This document shows, piece after piece, positions 15,928 through 25,600 of a DNA stretch of 64,000 nucleotides (position 1 is its first letter; the number at the start of each line of letters is the position of its first letter). Where the stretch lies: assembly GCF_003324185.1 (NCBI RefSeq), contig NZ_PXUP01000001.1, positions 1 through 64,000 of the forward strand, given 5' to 3'. Both the position numbers and the translations under genes were made by a program. The notes below the pieces were generated by a model that was not told the DNA's origin, did not search any database, and worked only from the letters and a program-made list of their open reading frames with translations. Origin of the DNA: Faecalibacterium prausnitzii. Its GTDB lineage: Bacteria; Bacillota; Clostridia; Oscillospirales; Ruminococcaceae.

Positions 15928-16944
15928 TTACTGATAATCGTGGTTGAGGAACAGGGCCTTGATGACCACCACCTCGTCATATTCCTCCTGCTCCACCTCC
16001 ACGTCCGCGTTCAAGGATTTCAGGCGCGCCTTGACTGCATCCAGTGCCTCGGGCACGGTGACAGCACGGCCCTCCTCCACGGCGTCCATCATCTGCTTAA
16101 GCACGATGGGGTGGGCGTACCAGCTTTTCACCGGGAAAGCACCGTGGGGGTAGTGCTTGACATACTCTGCCATGGCTGCCTCGGCCTTTTCAGCACGCTT
16201 CATGATGGCGTTGTTGTTATTGTGGGCGGTGGGCAGCATATTGTAGCTGGAAAACAGGAAGATGGCGGCAAAGCCGAACAGCGCAAAGTACACGCCGTAG
16301 CTGCCGGTGTGGCTGAACACGGAATACAGACCGTAGGCCGCAGCCGCAACGCCCAGCACAAAGATGGCCAGCGCCACATAGCGGTACACCGGCTTGCTTT
16401 GCAGCTGCGCACGCTTGCGGCGCTGGGCAGCGCTCAGCTCGGCAGAAAGTTCCGGCTTTGCATCCAGATACTCCTTTGCCCGGCGCAGCACGGTAAGGCT
16501 GTGCTGCGCGTCCTCGGAAAGCTCCGGCAGCTTGCGGGCGGCCTTTTCGGCAGCCTTTTTCTCCAGCGCCTGCTCACCGGCAGCGCTCAGCAGATGCAGC
16601 TGCGGCTGCTCCTTGGCAAGCACTTCCAGCAGGGCGTCCACGTCCCGCTCGTCCTTGAAGTTGCACTGCTTCTGCTTGCCGCCGTCGTACTCCACCACAA
16701 GATAGGCCATGGAGGCAAACACGCCCTTGCCGGAAAAGCCGCCGGAGCTCATAGCCACCCGCTTGAACACCCGGGTGATGCTGCCGTAGGGCAGATAATA
16801 GCGGCGGTCGATGTAAAAGCTGTTCAGGTACAGCGCCTTTTTGCCTACGCCGCAGGGGCCGATCTTCCGGCAGGCTTTTTTGTCTGCCTCCAGCTCCTGC
16901 GGGTCAAGCTTTGCCATGCCCAGCTGTGCGGGTTTGAAAATCAT
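15928..16944 (-). CDS. Uncharacterized membrane protein with an N-terminal PH-like region
   Basis: A 338-residue protein I cannot place in a named family. Residues about 35-110 (LYLNSFYIDRRYYLPYGSIT, then FASMAYLVVEYDGG) resemble bacterial PH-type domains, in which a basic strand pair follows YLPY..I. Residues 120-185 form a charged helical region. Two membrane segments (about 190-212 and 217-240: YVALAIFVLGVAAAAYGLYS; GVYFALFGFAAIFLFSSYNM) are followed by a helical cytoplasmic tail rich in Glu and Asp. It is a single gene ended by the terminator at 15877. A role in membrane homeostasis is only a guess. Confidence 0.7.
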   Translation of the reverse strand: MIFKPAQLGMAKLDPQELEADKKACRKIGPCGVGKKALYLNSFYIDRRYYLPYGSITRVFKRVAMSSGGFSGKGVFASMAYLVVEYDGGKQKQCNFKDERDVDALLEVLAKEQPQLHLLSAAGEQALEKKAAEKAARKLPELSEDAQHSLTVLRRAKEYLDAKPELSAELSAAQRRKRAQLQSKPVYRYVALAIFVLGVAAAAYGLYSVFSHTGSYGVYFALFGFAAIFLFSSYNMLPTAHNNNNAIMKRAEKAEAAMAEYVKHYPHGAFPVKSWYAHPIVLKQMMDAVEEGRAVTVPEALDAVKARLKSLNADVEVEQEEYDEVVVIKALFLNHDYQ

Positions 16945-17025
16945 GGGTAGTTCCCTTCTTTGCTTTAAATTCTACGCCCCTATTTTCCCACGGGACGGGG
17001 GCAATTGCAAGCCCTGATTTTTTCA

Positions 17026-17069
17026 AAAAACAGCGCCCGCCGCTGTACGGTCAGGCAGCGGCGGGCGCA
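17026..17069 (-). terminator. Terminator of the cstA-like gene
   Basis: GCGCCCGCCGCTG and CAGCGGCGGGCGC form a 13-bp stem with a 10-base loop. On the minus strand it is followed by a T-rich run (AAAAAA on plus at about 17026). Confidence 0.85.
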
Positions 17070-17102
17070 AGTTACTTACGGAAATATGGAGCCGTCAGTT
17101 CC

Positions 17103-18605
17103 TTATGCCTTGGAAGTAGAGCTCTTCTTGGTAGCATGGAGGAACAGAGCCAGCATTGCGATGGCAAAGACGATGCCGATGGGGTAAGCAACGGCGGTGT
17201 TGTAAGCCACCAGCTTGCCGTCCGCATAGGTGTTGATCATCTTGCCCAGGCACTCGGGAGCCAGCACGAAGTAGGTGCAGGACACAGCGCTCATGAAGGT
17301 TGCAGGCACGGCGGTGATCCAGAAGTTCTTCTTCTCCTTGAACAGGTACATGGAAGCAGCCCACAGGACGATCATAGCCAGCGTCTGGTTGGTCCAGCTG
17401 AAGTAACGCCAGATGACGGTGTAGTTGATGAAGCCCAGTGCGTTGCCGATGCCAAGGAAGGCACCAACGCCCAGCACGGGGACACACAGCTTCAGGCGGT
17501 TTGCGTAGCTGTCCTGATCGATCTTGAGCCAGTCGGCCAGAGTCAGACGAGCGGAACGGAATGCAGTATCACCAGAGGTGATGGGGCAGATAACGACACC
17601 GATCATAGCCAGTGCCACGCCGACATTACCCATGGTCTTGAGGCAGACGTCGTAGATAGCAGCAGACTGACCGGCAGCCAGAGCCTCGGCCAGACCGACC
17701 ATCTTGCCATCGGTGATGGTGTACAGTGCGCAGCCGGCAGCAGCCCAGATCAGAGCGATGATGCCCTCGCTGACCATTGCACCGTAGAATACGAAGTGAC
17801 CCTGCTTCTCACTCTTCATGCAGCGAGCCATCAGAGGCGACTGGGTGGAGTGGAAACCGGAGATAGCACCACAGGCAACGGTGATGAACATGAAGCTCCA
17901 GATAGGAGTGTTGGAGGGGTGCATATTGCTGAAGTTTGCCCAGATCTCGGGGATGGTGTAGGCGGGGTTGGTGAAGATACCAAAGATAACGCCCACAGCC
18001 ATGATGATCAGGCAGATGCCGAACACAGGGTAGATCTTACCGATGATGGCATCAATGGAGATAAAGGTTGCGATGAAGTAGTACACCAGAATGATGATCA
18101 GCCAGAACAGGGTGGTGGTCAGCACGCCGGACATACCGCCGTTCTTGCACAGGGTAACGATCAGGCCTGCGGGGCCGACTGCGAACACAGTACCGACCAT
18201 GATCAGCAGCACCACAGAGAACACACGCATGATGTTCTGCATCACGGGGCCCAGATAGCGGCCGGTGACCTCGGCGATGGAAGCGCCCTCATTGCGCTCA
18301 CTCATCATGCCGGAGAAGTAGTCATGTACGCCGCCGGCAAAGATGGTGCCGAAGGTGATCCACAGGAACACCACGGGACCCCACAGAGCACCCTGCAGTG
18401 CACCAAAGATGGGGCCCAGACCTGCAATGTTCAGCAGCTGGACGAGGAACAGCTTCCACTGGGGCATCACAACGTAGTCAACGCCATCGTTGATGCGCAC
18501 AGCAGGAGTTTCGCGGTCGTCCGGTCCGAACGTGTTGTCCACGATCTTACCATAGACAAAGTAGCCTACGATCAGAAGTGCCAGACACAGTAAGAAACTA
18601 ATCAT
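17103..18605 (-). CDS. cstA: CstA-family carrier (peptide or pyruvate transporter)
   Basis: A 500-residue protein with more than twelve hydrophobic segments. It starts with the family's VGYFVYGKIVDNTFGPDD and has the conserved HDYFSGMMSERNEGASIAEV segment near residue 100. CstA proteins import peptides or pyruvate during carbon limitation; this short form is the one common in Clostridia. GGAGG lies 7-8 bases before the ATG. It is transcribed alone. Substrate preference cannot be told from sequence. Confidence 0.88.
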   Translation of the reverse strand: MISFLLCLALLIVGYFVYGKIVDNTFGPDDRETPAVRINDGVDYVVMPQWKLFLVQLLNIAGLGPIFGALQGALWGPVVFLWITFGTIFAGGVHDYFSGMMSERNEGASIAEVTGRYLGPVMQNIMRVFSVVLLIMVGTVFAVGPAGLIVTLCKNGGMSGVLTTTLFWLIIILVYYFIATFISIDAIIGKIYPVFGICLIIMAVGVIFGIFTNPAYTIPEIWANFSNMHPSNTPIWSFMFITVACGAISGFHSTQSPLMARCMKSEKQGHFVFYGAMVSEGIIALIWAAAGCALYTITDGKMVGLAEALAAGQSAAIYDVCLKTMGNVGVALAMIGVVICPITSGDTAFRSARLTLADWLKIDQDSYANRLKLCVPVLGVGAFLGIGNALGFINYTVIWRYFSWTNQTLAMIVLWAASMYLFKEKKNFWITAVPATFMSAVSCTYFVLAPECLGKMINTYADGKLVAYNTAVAYPIGIVFAIAMLALFLHATKKSSTSKA

Positions 18606-18760
18606 ACCAGAAACCTCCTTTTGAATTTCAGCCGCCGACAGCTTATGCCATACTGCGGCTATGACCGATCTCTGGCTTCATGTTAACACCTTTTTCATAA
18701 TTGTGTTAATATTTTTTAGGTATGGTTCCTATATCAAAAAGTATATGGCCGCTCATTTTA
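18606..18760 (-). promoter_or_regulatory. Control region of the cstA-like gene with a TTAACAC/GTGTTAA dyad
   Basis: The AT-rich leader has a perfect 7-bp inverted repeat, TTAACAC (18683-18689) and GTGTTAA (18703-18709), with 13 bases between. On the minus strand TTGATA (18737-18732) followed by AATATT is a possible promoter, which would place the dyad at the start of transcription. The regulator is unknown. Confidence 0.4.
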
Positions 18761-18970
18761 TTTGTTTGCGTAAACTTTCATTTTGTGGCGATGGTTCGTT
18801 TTAATTTGCTCTATTGTTTCTCAAAAATATTCTTCCGGGAACGGTCAAACCCGCCCCCGCCAAACTTTGCGCCGCCTTTTTGTGCACTTTGCTTAATCGT
18901 TTGCGATTTTCTCCCCAAAACGTGGAATTTGAGACGAAAAGAAGGGAAATCTGCCCCCTCTCGTGAAAAT

Positions 18971-19006
18971 GCAATGTCGGGCAGCCCGCAGGCTGCCCGA
19001 CATTGC
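18971..19006 (-). terminator. Terminator hairpin, part of a repeated 3' element
   Basis: GCAATGTCGGGCAGCC and GGCTGCCCGACATTGC form a 16-bp perfect stem with a CGCA loop downstream of the LysR gene at 19168-20103. The 18606-19167 gap has no convincing gene. A similar arrangement exists at 29952-30055 (see the repeat entry). Confidence 0.75.
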
Positions 19007-19174
19007 TCTAATTAATTATAAATAATTCTTCCGCTGCAACAACGACGACCGCCGCCAGCGGCGGAAACAGGGAGGAGTTGTTGGGGCAGCGGCCAGCAAG
19101 ACGCGCGTGCCGCCCAAGGCACGATGCGGATGCTGGGTGCCGCAACCCGGAAGACGCGGCGCGCATTTCAAATC
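18971..19174 (-). repeat. Repeated 3' element, copy 1
   Basis: On the plus strand it consists of the GCAATG stem-loop, then AATAATTCTTCCGCTGC (19022 onward), and at the far end ACGCGGCGCGCATTTCAAAT (19154-19173), which overlaps the end of the LysR gene. Copy 2 at 29952-30053 has the same three blocks with only small changes but a shorter spacer. Both follow a minus-strand gene. Confidence 0.65.
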
Positions 19175-20103
19175 TTCTTCCACCCGCTGTCCTTAATGGT
19201 GGCATCCGCCTGCTTGTGCAGCAGTTGCACAAACAGCTGCTCCTCCGGCTGCAAAGGCTCCCGCTCCGGGTACACCAGCACATCCCGCATCTGCTGCTTC
19301 TGCGCCGGGCAGTTATGCAGTGCCAGATGGTACTGCTCCAGCGCGCGCTGCGGCATGGGAGACGACCACATATAGGCCGTGGGCAGGTTTTGCAGAATGG
19401 AGAACTGGCTGCACCGCTCGTACACATGGATCCGGCGGTTGGGGTTCGCCTGCCAGCGGGAGACGGTGCTCTCCTCCCCGGGCAGATGGGCGTCGCCGTG
19501 CAGCACCTCGATGTAATCGTTCAGTTCGTCCAGCTCGCGCACCTGCCGCCGCGCCAGCGGGCTGTCCTGACTGGTGAGCAGCAGGTAGGAAAACTCCATG
19601 ATAGGCTCCTGCCGCAGACCGTGGCGCTGGCAGTAGCGCAGATAGTAGTCCTCGTCCTCGGCGGCATAGCGCAGCAGCGCTATGTGGTAGCCCTGCCGCA
19701 GCACAAAATCCAAAGCTTCAATGGCACCGCTCTCCCGGATATGCACCCGCAGCTGCTCGCTGCGGGCTGCCTGCTGCAAAAAATCCACCGCCGCATAGGA
19801 GGCGTAGGTGGCATGGGTCAGCACCACCCGCAGCTCGGCGCAGCTGCGCTGCTGGTGCGCCTCCTGCTTCAGCTCGTCCACCTGCTGCAGCACCCGCTGC
19901 GCCTGCCGGATGAACCGTTTGCCCTGCTCGGTGGGGATCATACCCGTGGAGGAGCGCTCAAAGATGCGCAACCCGTATTCCTCTTCCAGGTTCTTCAGTG
20001 CCTTGCTGACGTTGGGCTGCGCCGCGTACAGCTGCTTTGCCGCCGCCGACACCGACCCCCATTTCATGATGGCTACCAGATACCGCAGTTCCGTAATATT
20101 CAT
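19168..20103 (-). CDS. LysR-family transcriptional regulator
   Basis: A 311-residue LysR protein. The helix-turn-helix spans residues 1-60 (MNITELRYLVAIMKWGSVSA; AAQPNVSKALKNLEEEYGLR) and the effector domain about 90-300. The ATG at 20103 is chosen because GGAGGGG stands 4-8 bases upstream; longer in-frame starts run through the divergent promoter. The CysB/CbI-like spacing SVSAAAKQLYAAQPNVSKAL hints at no particular ligand. Targets are unknown; the divergent small gene and phosphatase at 20261-21024 are candidates. Its last codons lie in the repeated 3' element. Confidence 0.85.
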   Translation of the reverse strand: MNITELRYLVAIMKWGSVSAAAKQLYAAQPNVSKALKNLEEEYGLRIFERSSTGMIPTEQGKRFIRQAQRVLQQVDELKQEAHQQRSCAELRVVLTHATYASYAAVDFLQQAARSEQLRVHIRESGAIEALDFVLRQGYHIALLRYAAEDEDYYLRYCQRHGLRQEPIMEFSYLLLTSQDSPLARRQVRELDELNDYIEVLHGDAHLPGEESTVSRWQANPNRRIHVYERCSQFSILQNLPTAYMWSSPMPQRALEQYHLALHNCPAQKQQMRDVLVYPEREPLQPEEQLFVQLLHKQADATIKDSGWKKI

Positions 20104-20201
20104 GAACCCCTCCACGTTGTTTGCAGTCGTAACTGTATTGTAACAATTTCTCCGCATCGCTGTCAAGCGGGGGAGAATAAACCCTCTCAGTCCGCTCCCC
20201 C

Positions 20202-20231
20202 TTGCACCAAAGCCCACGGGTGCTATATAAT
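20202..20231 (+). promoter_or_regulatory. Promoter of the small gene and phosphatase
   Basis: TTGCAC (20202-20207) and TATAAT (20226-20231) with an 18-bp spacer, 30 bp before the start codon. Confidence 0.6.
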
Positions 20232-20260
20232 AAGGAAAAACACAAAGGAGGGGCTGTACC

Positions 20261-20473
20261 ATGCCGGAATACCGCGTGCTGCGCATTGACGAGCAGCTGT
20301 ACGGCTGCGAGGAGCTGCCCGCCGGGCAGCCGGTGCTGTGCGATGTGACCCTGACCGATGCCGCCGGGGCTGCCTGTATTCTGCCCTACCCGGACAGGGA
20401 GCTGACATGTCTTGGCATCGACGAGGGAGACACCGTCTGTCTGCTGCCGGACGGCACCCTGCACAAGCTGTAA
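20261..20473 (+). CDS. Small protein of unknown function
   Basis: A 70-residue acidic protein (MPEYRVLRIDEQLYGCEELP.. to ..VCLLPDGTLHKL). It has no membrane segment or signal peptide and two pairs of cysteines that could bind metal. AAAGGAGGGG precedes the ATG at good distance and the promoter is clear, so it is very likely expressed. The phosphatase gene starts 12 bases after it, which points to one transcript. No family recognised. Confidence 0.75.
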   Translation: MPEYRVLRIDEQLYGCEELPAGQPVLCDVTLTDAAGAACILPYPDRELTCLGIDEGDTVCLLPDGTLHKL

Positions 20474-20484
20474 GGAGTAATTTT

Positions 20485-21024
20485 ATGCATAATATCTATT
20501 TCACCCGCCACGGCGAGACGGTATGGAACGTGGAAAATAAGATCTGCGGCATGACCGACAGCCCGCTGACCGCCCGCGGGCAGCAGCAGGCGCGGCAGCT
20601 GGGCGAGCTTGTCCGGGACAGCGGCCTGCACATCGACGAGATCTTGTACTCTCCCCTCTCCCGCGCCGCCGACACCGCAAAAGCCATTGCCGCCGCTACC
20701 GGTCTGCCCGCCCGCTGCGAGCCCCGCCTGCGGGAGCAGTGCTTCGGCAAATACGAGGGCACGCCCCGGGACGGTGCGGAGTTCCGCATCTCCAAGACCC
20801 ACTTTGCCGACCGCTATGACGGCGGCGAAAGCATGATGCAGCTGGCGCAGCGCATCTACAACCTGCTGGACGAATTGAAAGCCGACACCGGCAAGACTTA
20901 TCTGCTGGTGGCGCACAACGGCATCGCCCGGGTGGTGCACTCCTATTTTTACGACATGACCAACGAGGAGTACGCCGCTGCGGGCATCAAAAACTGCCAG
21001 CTGGTGGAGTACACCTTTGAATAA
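20485..21024 (+). CDS. Histidine phosphatase family protein (phosphoglycerate-mutase-like)
   Basis: A 179-residue enzyme. The N-terminal catalytic motif FTRHGETVWN carries the phosphorylated His9. LYSPLSRAADTA is the second substrate-binding region and VAHNGIARV near residue 152 carries the second catalytic His. Relatives are cofactor-type phosphatases for small phosphate esters (for example the alpha-ribazole phosphatase CobC or sugar phosphatases); the exact substrate is not predictable. The ATG follows AAGGAG, 12 bases after the small gene. Confidence 0.85.
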   Translation: MHNIYFTRHGETVWNVENKICGMTDSPLTARGQQQARQLGELVRDSGLHIDEILYSPLSRAADTAKAIAAATGLPARCEPRLREQCFGKYEGTPRDGAEFRISKTHFADRYDGGESMMQLAQRIYNLLDELKADTGKTYLLVAHNGIARVVHSYFYDMTNEEYAAAGIKNCQLVEYTFE

Positions 21025-21060
21025 CAGGAAAGCCGCCAGGGTCCCGGCGGCTTTTCTGTT
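21023..21060. terminator. Bidirectional terminator between phosphatase and MATE genes
   Basis: AACAGGAAAGCCGCC and GGCGGCTTTTCTGTT form a long stem with a 7-base loop and A/T flanks between convergent genes. Confidence 0.8.
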
Positions 21061-21068
21061 ATGGCGCG

Positions 21069-22418
21069 TCAACCATGACGGTAATGGAATTTCTGGTCTT
21101 TTGTCACAAACATATACACGCTCACCGCCAGCGCGGCAAGCTCGGCGGCGGTGACAGCCAGCCACACGCCGTCAATGCCCCACAGGGCGGGCAGCAGGAG
21201 CAGCGCGGCAAGCTGGAACACCAGCGTGCGCAGAAAGGAGATGAGGGCGCTGGTCACGCCATCGCCCAGCGCCGTGAAGAAGGAGGACGCATACACGTTG
21301 AAGCCCATGATGAGGAAGCTCAGCGCATACAGCCGGAAGGCGCGGCTGGTCAGCGCCAGCAGCTGGGCGTCGTAGCCCACAAAGATGCGTGCCACATAGG
21401 GAATGAGCACCATGGATACGGCGGTCATGCTCACAGCTACCACGGCGATGAGGCGCAGGCTCTTCTGGTAGAGGTTATGCACCTCGGCATGGTTGCGCGC
21501 GCCGTAATGGAAGCTGACGATGGGTGCGCTGCCCACGGCATAGCCCACGAACACCGCCACAAACAGGAAGGCAGCGTACATGATGACGCCGTAAGCCGCC
21601 ACGCCGTTTTCTCCGGCAAGCCGCAGCAGCTGGAAGTTATACAGGATATTGACCAGCGACATGGAAAGGTTGGTCATCAGCTCAGAAGAACCGTTGATAC
21701 AGGCATCCCACAGCACGCGGCCGTAAAACTGTGTTCTGCACAGGTGCAGGCGGCTGGTATTGTGGTGGTCGATAAAGTAGAACACCGGCAGCACGCCGCC
21801 CACCAATTGGCTGATAAGGGTGGCAACGGCAGCGCCCTCCACGCCCCAGTGCAGCATACCCACCATCACCACGTCCAGCACCATGTTGGTGCAGCCTGCA
21901 CCTACGGTGAACCAGAAGCCCAGAAGCGGCTTTTCGGCGGTGACGAAAAAGCTTTGGAACATATTTTGCAGCGCAAAGGGCGGCAGCGCCAGCATCAGGA
22001 TGCGCCCGTAGCGCACGGCGTAGTCCAGCAGCTCTCCCTTTGCGCCCAGCAGCACGGCGACCGGCCGCAGGAACACAAAGCCCAGCACGGCCAGCACGCT
22101 GACCGAAACAAGCGCCGCCAGCAGAAACATGGTAAAATAGCGGTCGGCTTTTTCCTGGTCGCCCTCGCCCAGCGTGATACCAACGATGGCGCTGCCGCCG
22201 GTGCCCAGCATAAAGCCGACAGTGCCCAGCAGCTGCGGCAGCGGCATGATGAGGTTGACCGCCGCAAAGGCCGTTTTGCCCACAAAGTTCGAGACGCACA
22301 GGCCGTCCACGATGCCGTAGATGGAAGTGAACAGCATGGTGCCGATGCAGGGCAGCACGAACCGCAGCAGGCGGGAATAGGTAAAATGATCGGACAATTG
22401 GATGGTTTTCTTTGGCAT
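21069..22418 (-). CDS. MATE-family efflux transporter under a structured leader RNA
   Basis: A 449-residue MATE protein closest in style to the MepA group: IGTMLFTSIYGIVDGLCVSN and NLIMPLPQLLGTVGFMLGTG are typical. It expels a small cationic or drug-like compound by Na+ or H+ antiport. The ATG at 22418 follows AGGAGG. Unlike the two other MATE genes in the window, it has its own strong promoter (22622-22594) and a leader of about 170 bases with a 15-bp closing stem, so expression is probably controlled by an RNA switch. That makes the leader the best clue to the substrate. Confidence 0.9.
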   Translation of the reverse strand: MPKKTIQLSDHFTYSRLLRFVLPCIGTMLFTSIYGIVDGLCVSNFVGKTAFAAVNLIMPLPQLLGTVGFMLGTGGSAIVGITLGEGDQEKADRYFTMFLLAALVSVSVLAVLGFVFLRPVAVLLGAKGELLDYAVRYGRILMLALPPFALQNMFQSFFVTAEKPLLGFWFTVGAGCTNMVLDVVMVGMLHWGVEGAAVATLISQLVGGVLPVFYFIDHHNTSRLHLCRTQFYGRVLWDACINGSSELMTNLSMSLVNILYNFQLLRLAGENGVAAYGVIMYAAFLFVAVFVGYAVGSAPIVSFHYGARNHAEVHNLYQKSLRLIAVVAVSMTAVSMVLIPYVARIFVGYDAQLLALTSRAFRLYALSFLIMGFNVYASSFFTALGDGVTSALISFLRTLVFQLAALLLLPALWGIDGVWLAVTAAELAALAVSVYMFVTKDQKFHYRHG

Positions 22419-22446
22419 AGCTCCTCCTTTTTGAACTTCACATATG

Positions 22447-22590
22447 CAAAAAGGCCGGATAAGAACCACCGCTCCGGTGCGTTCCCTCTTCTGCTGCGGC
22501 ACTACGGTGCCCACAGCCTCCGGGAAGCGCGAACGATGACATCTTATCCGGCCTTTCAATTACGTTGAAACAGCCCTCCGATGAGCGAAA
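22447..22590 (-). ncRNA. Structured 5' leader of the MATE gene, candidate riboswitch
   Basis: A perfect 15-bp stem closes the structure: AAAGGCCGGATAAGA (22556-22542, minus-strand reading) pairs with TCTTATCCGGCCTTT (22464-22450) and ends directly in TTTTT. Inside are two arms. One is GCGCTTCCC/GGGAACGC (22530-22522 with 22486-22479), capped by GCTGTGGGCAC/GTGCCGCAGC. The other is CACCG-GAG-CGGTG (22479-22467). The 5' arm can instead pair upstream, since GGCTGTTTCAA and TTGAAAGGCC (22576-22551) also form a hairpin. This is the layout of a transcription-attenuating riboswitch. I cannot assign a class. Guanidine-IV, known upstream of mepA-type MATE genes, is the first class to test. Confidence 0.6.
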
Positions 22591-22593
22591 AAC

Positions 22594-22622
22594 AGTATAG
22601 CAAAGTTTATTTTTTATGTCAA
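22594..22622 (-). promoter_or_regulatory. Promoter of the MATE leader RNA
   Basis: On the minus strand TTGACA (22622-22617) and TATACT (22599-22594) with an ideal 17-bp spacer. It begins only 14 bases after the jetC stop codon. Confidence 0.8.
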
Positions 22623-22635
22623 GCTCCGTTTTGCA

Positions 22636-25600
22636 TCATTCTGCCGCAATGCGGACAAAGGGCGCGATGGCGTTGGCATCGCCGTGGCGGACGATGGAGT
22701 AGGTGATATCGCAGTAGGGCTGGATGGCGGTGCTCTTTTCCACGGTGGAGATGAGCAGCACCTGCAATTGCAGGCGGCGGAACAGTTCCATCATGGGGCG
22801 GATGCGGTCGCTGGTCATTTTACTGAACGCTTCGTCCAGCAGCACCAGACGGATGCTGTTTTCGCTCTTCTGGTAAATTTGCAGAAGGCTTGCGCAGATG
22901 GCCACATAGAAGGGTGCCTGATTCTCGCCGCCGGAGGAATCGCGGCTGACGCGGGACAGATACGCCTGCTGCCCGGTGACCTGATTGGTCACCTTGATAT
23001 CGTAGTCCAGATAGGTGCGGTAGTCCACATAGTCCGAAAGGGTGGCACCGGCGGCGGTGCGTCCCTCCTGCCGGGCGCGGGTGTTCTCGTCCACGTCCGT
23101 CATGATCTTTTCCATCAGTTCGTCCACCTGACGCTCGTAGGCGGGGTCGGCGGTGGCGGCAAGGTTGTCCAGAGAGTCGCCCTCGGTCATCTGCTGGTTG
23201 CCCTTGTCCACGATGACCTGATAGAACGCCGCCAGCTGCGGGTCGCGGCTGGGCTCCAGCTCAAAGCGGTAGACTTCCTCGCCGTAGGTCAGCTGCTCCA
23301 TGACCTTGTTCAGCTCCCGGAACTGCCGCCGGGCGTTGAAGATATCGTCCTTCATGCGGAACAAAATATCCTTGCGGAAGCGGTCCTTGCAGTCCCGCTG
23401 CGCCTGCTCCAGGCGGGCGGCGTAGCGCTCCAGGTCGATGCGCACAAGGCTCTCATGCTGGGCGCGGTACTGTTCCAGCCCGGCAAGCCCCAGAGGATAA
23501 TCGCAGACGTAGCGCCGGTTGTATTCCCGCTGCGCCGGTTCCAGCGTGCTGTTCAGGTAGACGGTCAGCGCATCGTCCAGCTTGGCCTGTGCCTTTTCGG
23601 CAGCCTGCGCGGCGGCGCGGGGAGACTTGTCCGGCCCGGTCAGCGCCTGCTGACGGCTGCGGGAGAGCGGCTCCACCAGCGGGTGGGCGGCAAAGAAGCT
23701 TTCTGCGGCCTGTGCGCTCTTTTCGGCGGTGTCCACCGCCTTTTGCTGCTCCGCCTCACAGGAGGAGATCTGTTTTTCGCATACGCGCAGGTCGCCGCCG
23801 GTCTGCTCCACGGCAGTGCGGGCGGCTTCCCATGCGGCTTCGCGCACCTCTTCCTCCTTATACAGCTGCTGCAAAAGCGGATTCTCGCGGCACTCGGCCA
23901 GCTTTGCGGCCTGCTTGTCCACCGCCGCGCGGGCGGCGGTCAGGGCGGCGCGGGCGTCCCACAAAGCGGCAAGTTCTTCCAGCGTGGTGCCGCGCAAAAG
24001 GGTCTGGTACTGGCTGTATGCGGCTTTCAGGTTCTGCTCCGCCTGTGCGGCGGCGCGTACTTCTTCGGCAAGGGCGTTCATCTCCCCTGCCAGTGCCCCG
24101 GCGCGGGCGCGGCGGGCTTCCAAGCCGATATAGCGCTGCGGGGTGCGCAGACGCTCCAATCGGAAGGGATGGTGGCGCAGAAGGTCCCGGGTGGCGCTGT
24201 CGGGATAATTTTCCAGCGTGTCGGGGGTATCGCAGCAGACGATGCGGCGCAGGATGGTATCGGCGTACTGCGCGGCCAGCGGGTTTTCGCTGGTGACCTG
24301 TGCCGCCAGACTGTCGGCGGGGGCGGTGTCGGCGCGGCGGTTTGCCTTGCGCAGACCCGGGGTGTCCAGCAGACTGATGGGGCCGACTTTCTCTTTCAGC
24401 GCCACAAAAGCGCTCTTTGCGGCGGCGTAGTGGGCGGGCGGCACAAGGATATCGAACCGGCGGTCGCCCAGACAGGCTTCCACGCAGTCCTGCCAGCTTT
24501 CGTCCTCCACGTTCAGCAGCTCGCAGAAGATGCGGGCGTCCGGCTCCATGCCACGGCTCTTCAGCTCGGCGTTCACGGCGTCCCGCACCCGGGTGGCGGC
24601 GTCCCCGTGGGGATACACCCACTTGCCGCCGGATACGGCGTCCAGCTCGGCGCGTTTCTCGGTCTGCTGCCGCTGCAAGGCGGCGGTGTGCTGCCGGGCA
24701 GCAAAATAAGCTTCTTCCAGCGGCTTTTCCTGTGCGGTCAGCCAGTCGGTCAGGGCGGGCAGGGTGTCCGGGGTCAGGTCTGCCAGCTTTTGCCCGGCGG
24801 CAAAGCCGCTGCGGCGCAGCACCGCCAGCAGGTTGCCGGTCTTTTCGGCGGCTTTTTCGGCGGTATCGGCGCGGCGGGCGGCGGCATCCAGTGCGGTCTG
24901 CCGGTGCGCCAGCTCCTCGCTGAGGGCATCCAGTGCGCGGCCCTCGCCGCTGGCACCGGCGGCGCTGTGGGCGGTCAGGTAGGCGCGGCGGGCTTCCGCT
25001 TCGGCGGTCTTGGCTTCGGCGTAGCGGGTGCGCAGCGTTTCCTGCTGGCGGCGTCCGGCGTCTACCCGCTCCTGCCAGACGGCCTTTTCCCCGGCATCGG
25101 CAGCAGCCCGCGCCAGCAGGGCGGCACCCCGGTTTACAAGGGCTTCGGTCTGTTTTTCGGTGGCTTCGCGGCCATAGCGCACGATCTCGTCCAGCGCATC
25201 GGCGCGGGTCTGGGCTTCCGCCAGAACGGCGTGCAGGTTTTCCAGCTCCAAGCGGTCACCCTGCAAGGCTTCCAAGTCCAGTTCCGGCTGCGGGAGGATG
25301 TACTGGTACAGAAACTCCCGGAAGTTCGGGATCTCGTCCATGCTGGTGCCCATCTGGAACACCTCGTTGAACTTTTTACCCAGCGGGCTGGCTGCACGTC
25401 CAATGCCCAATGCGCGGCAGATGCGGTCCCGCGCTTCGCTGGGGCTGCGGGTATAGGAAAGCCGCCCCTCGGCGGGCTTGAAGTCCTCCTTGGCGCTGGG
25501 CGCACCGGTGCGCGGGTCGATGAAGGGCAGCTGTTCCAGCGTGATGCCGTCCTCCGAGATGTACCACGTCTGGTCGCCGGGGTGCAGCTCCTGCATGGGG

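Noticed and set aside
18722-19015. 97-codon plus-strand frame between cstA and the LysR gene
   Set aside because: Runs through the cstA control region and a terminator hairpin; no ribosome binding site.
22418-22636. A degenerate jetD between jetC and the MATE gene
   Set aside because: Only about 200 bp separate them and this space is filled by the promoter and structured leader; no toprim-like sequence is visible.
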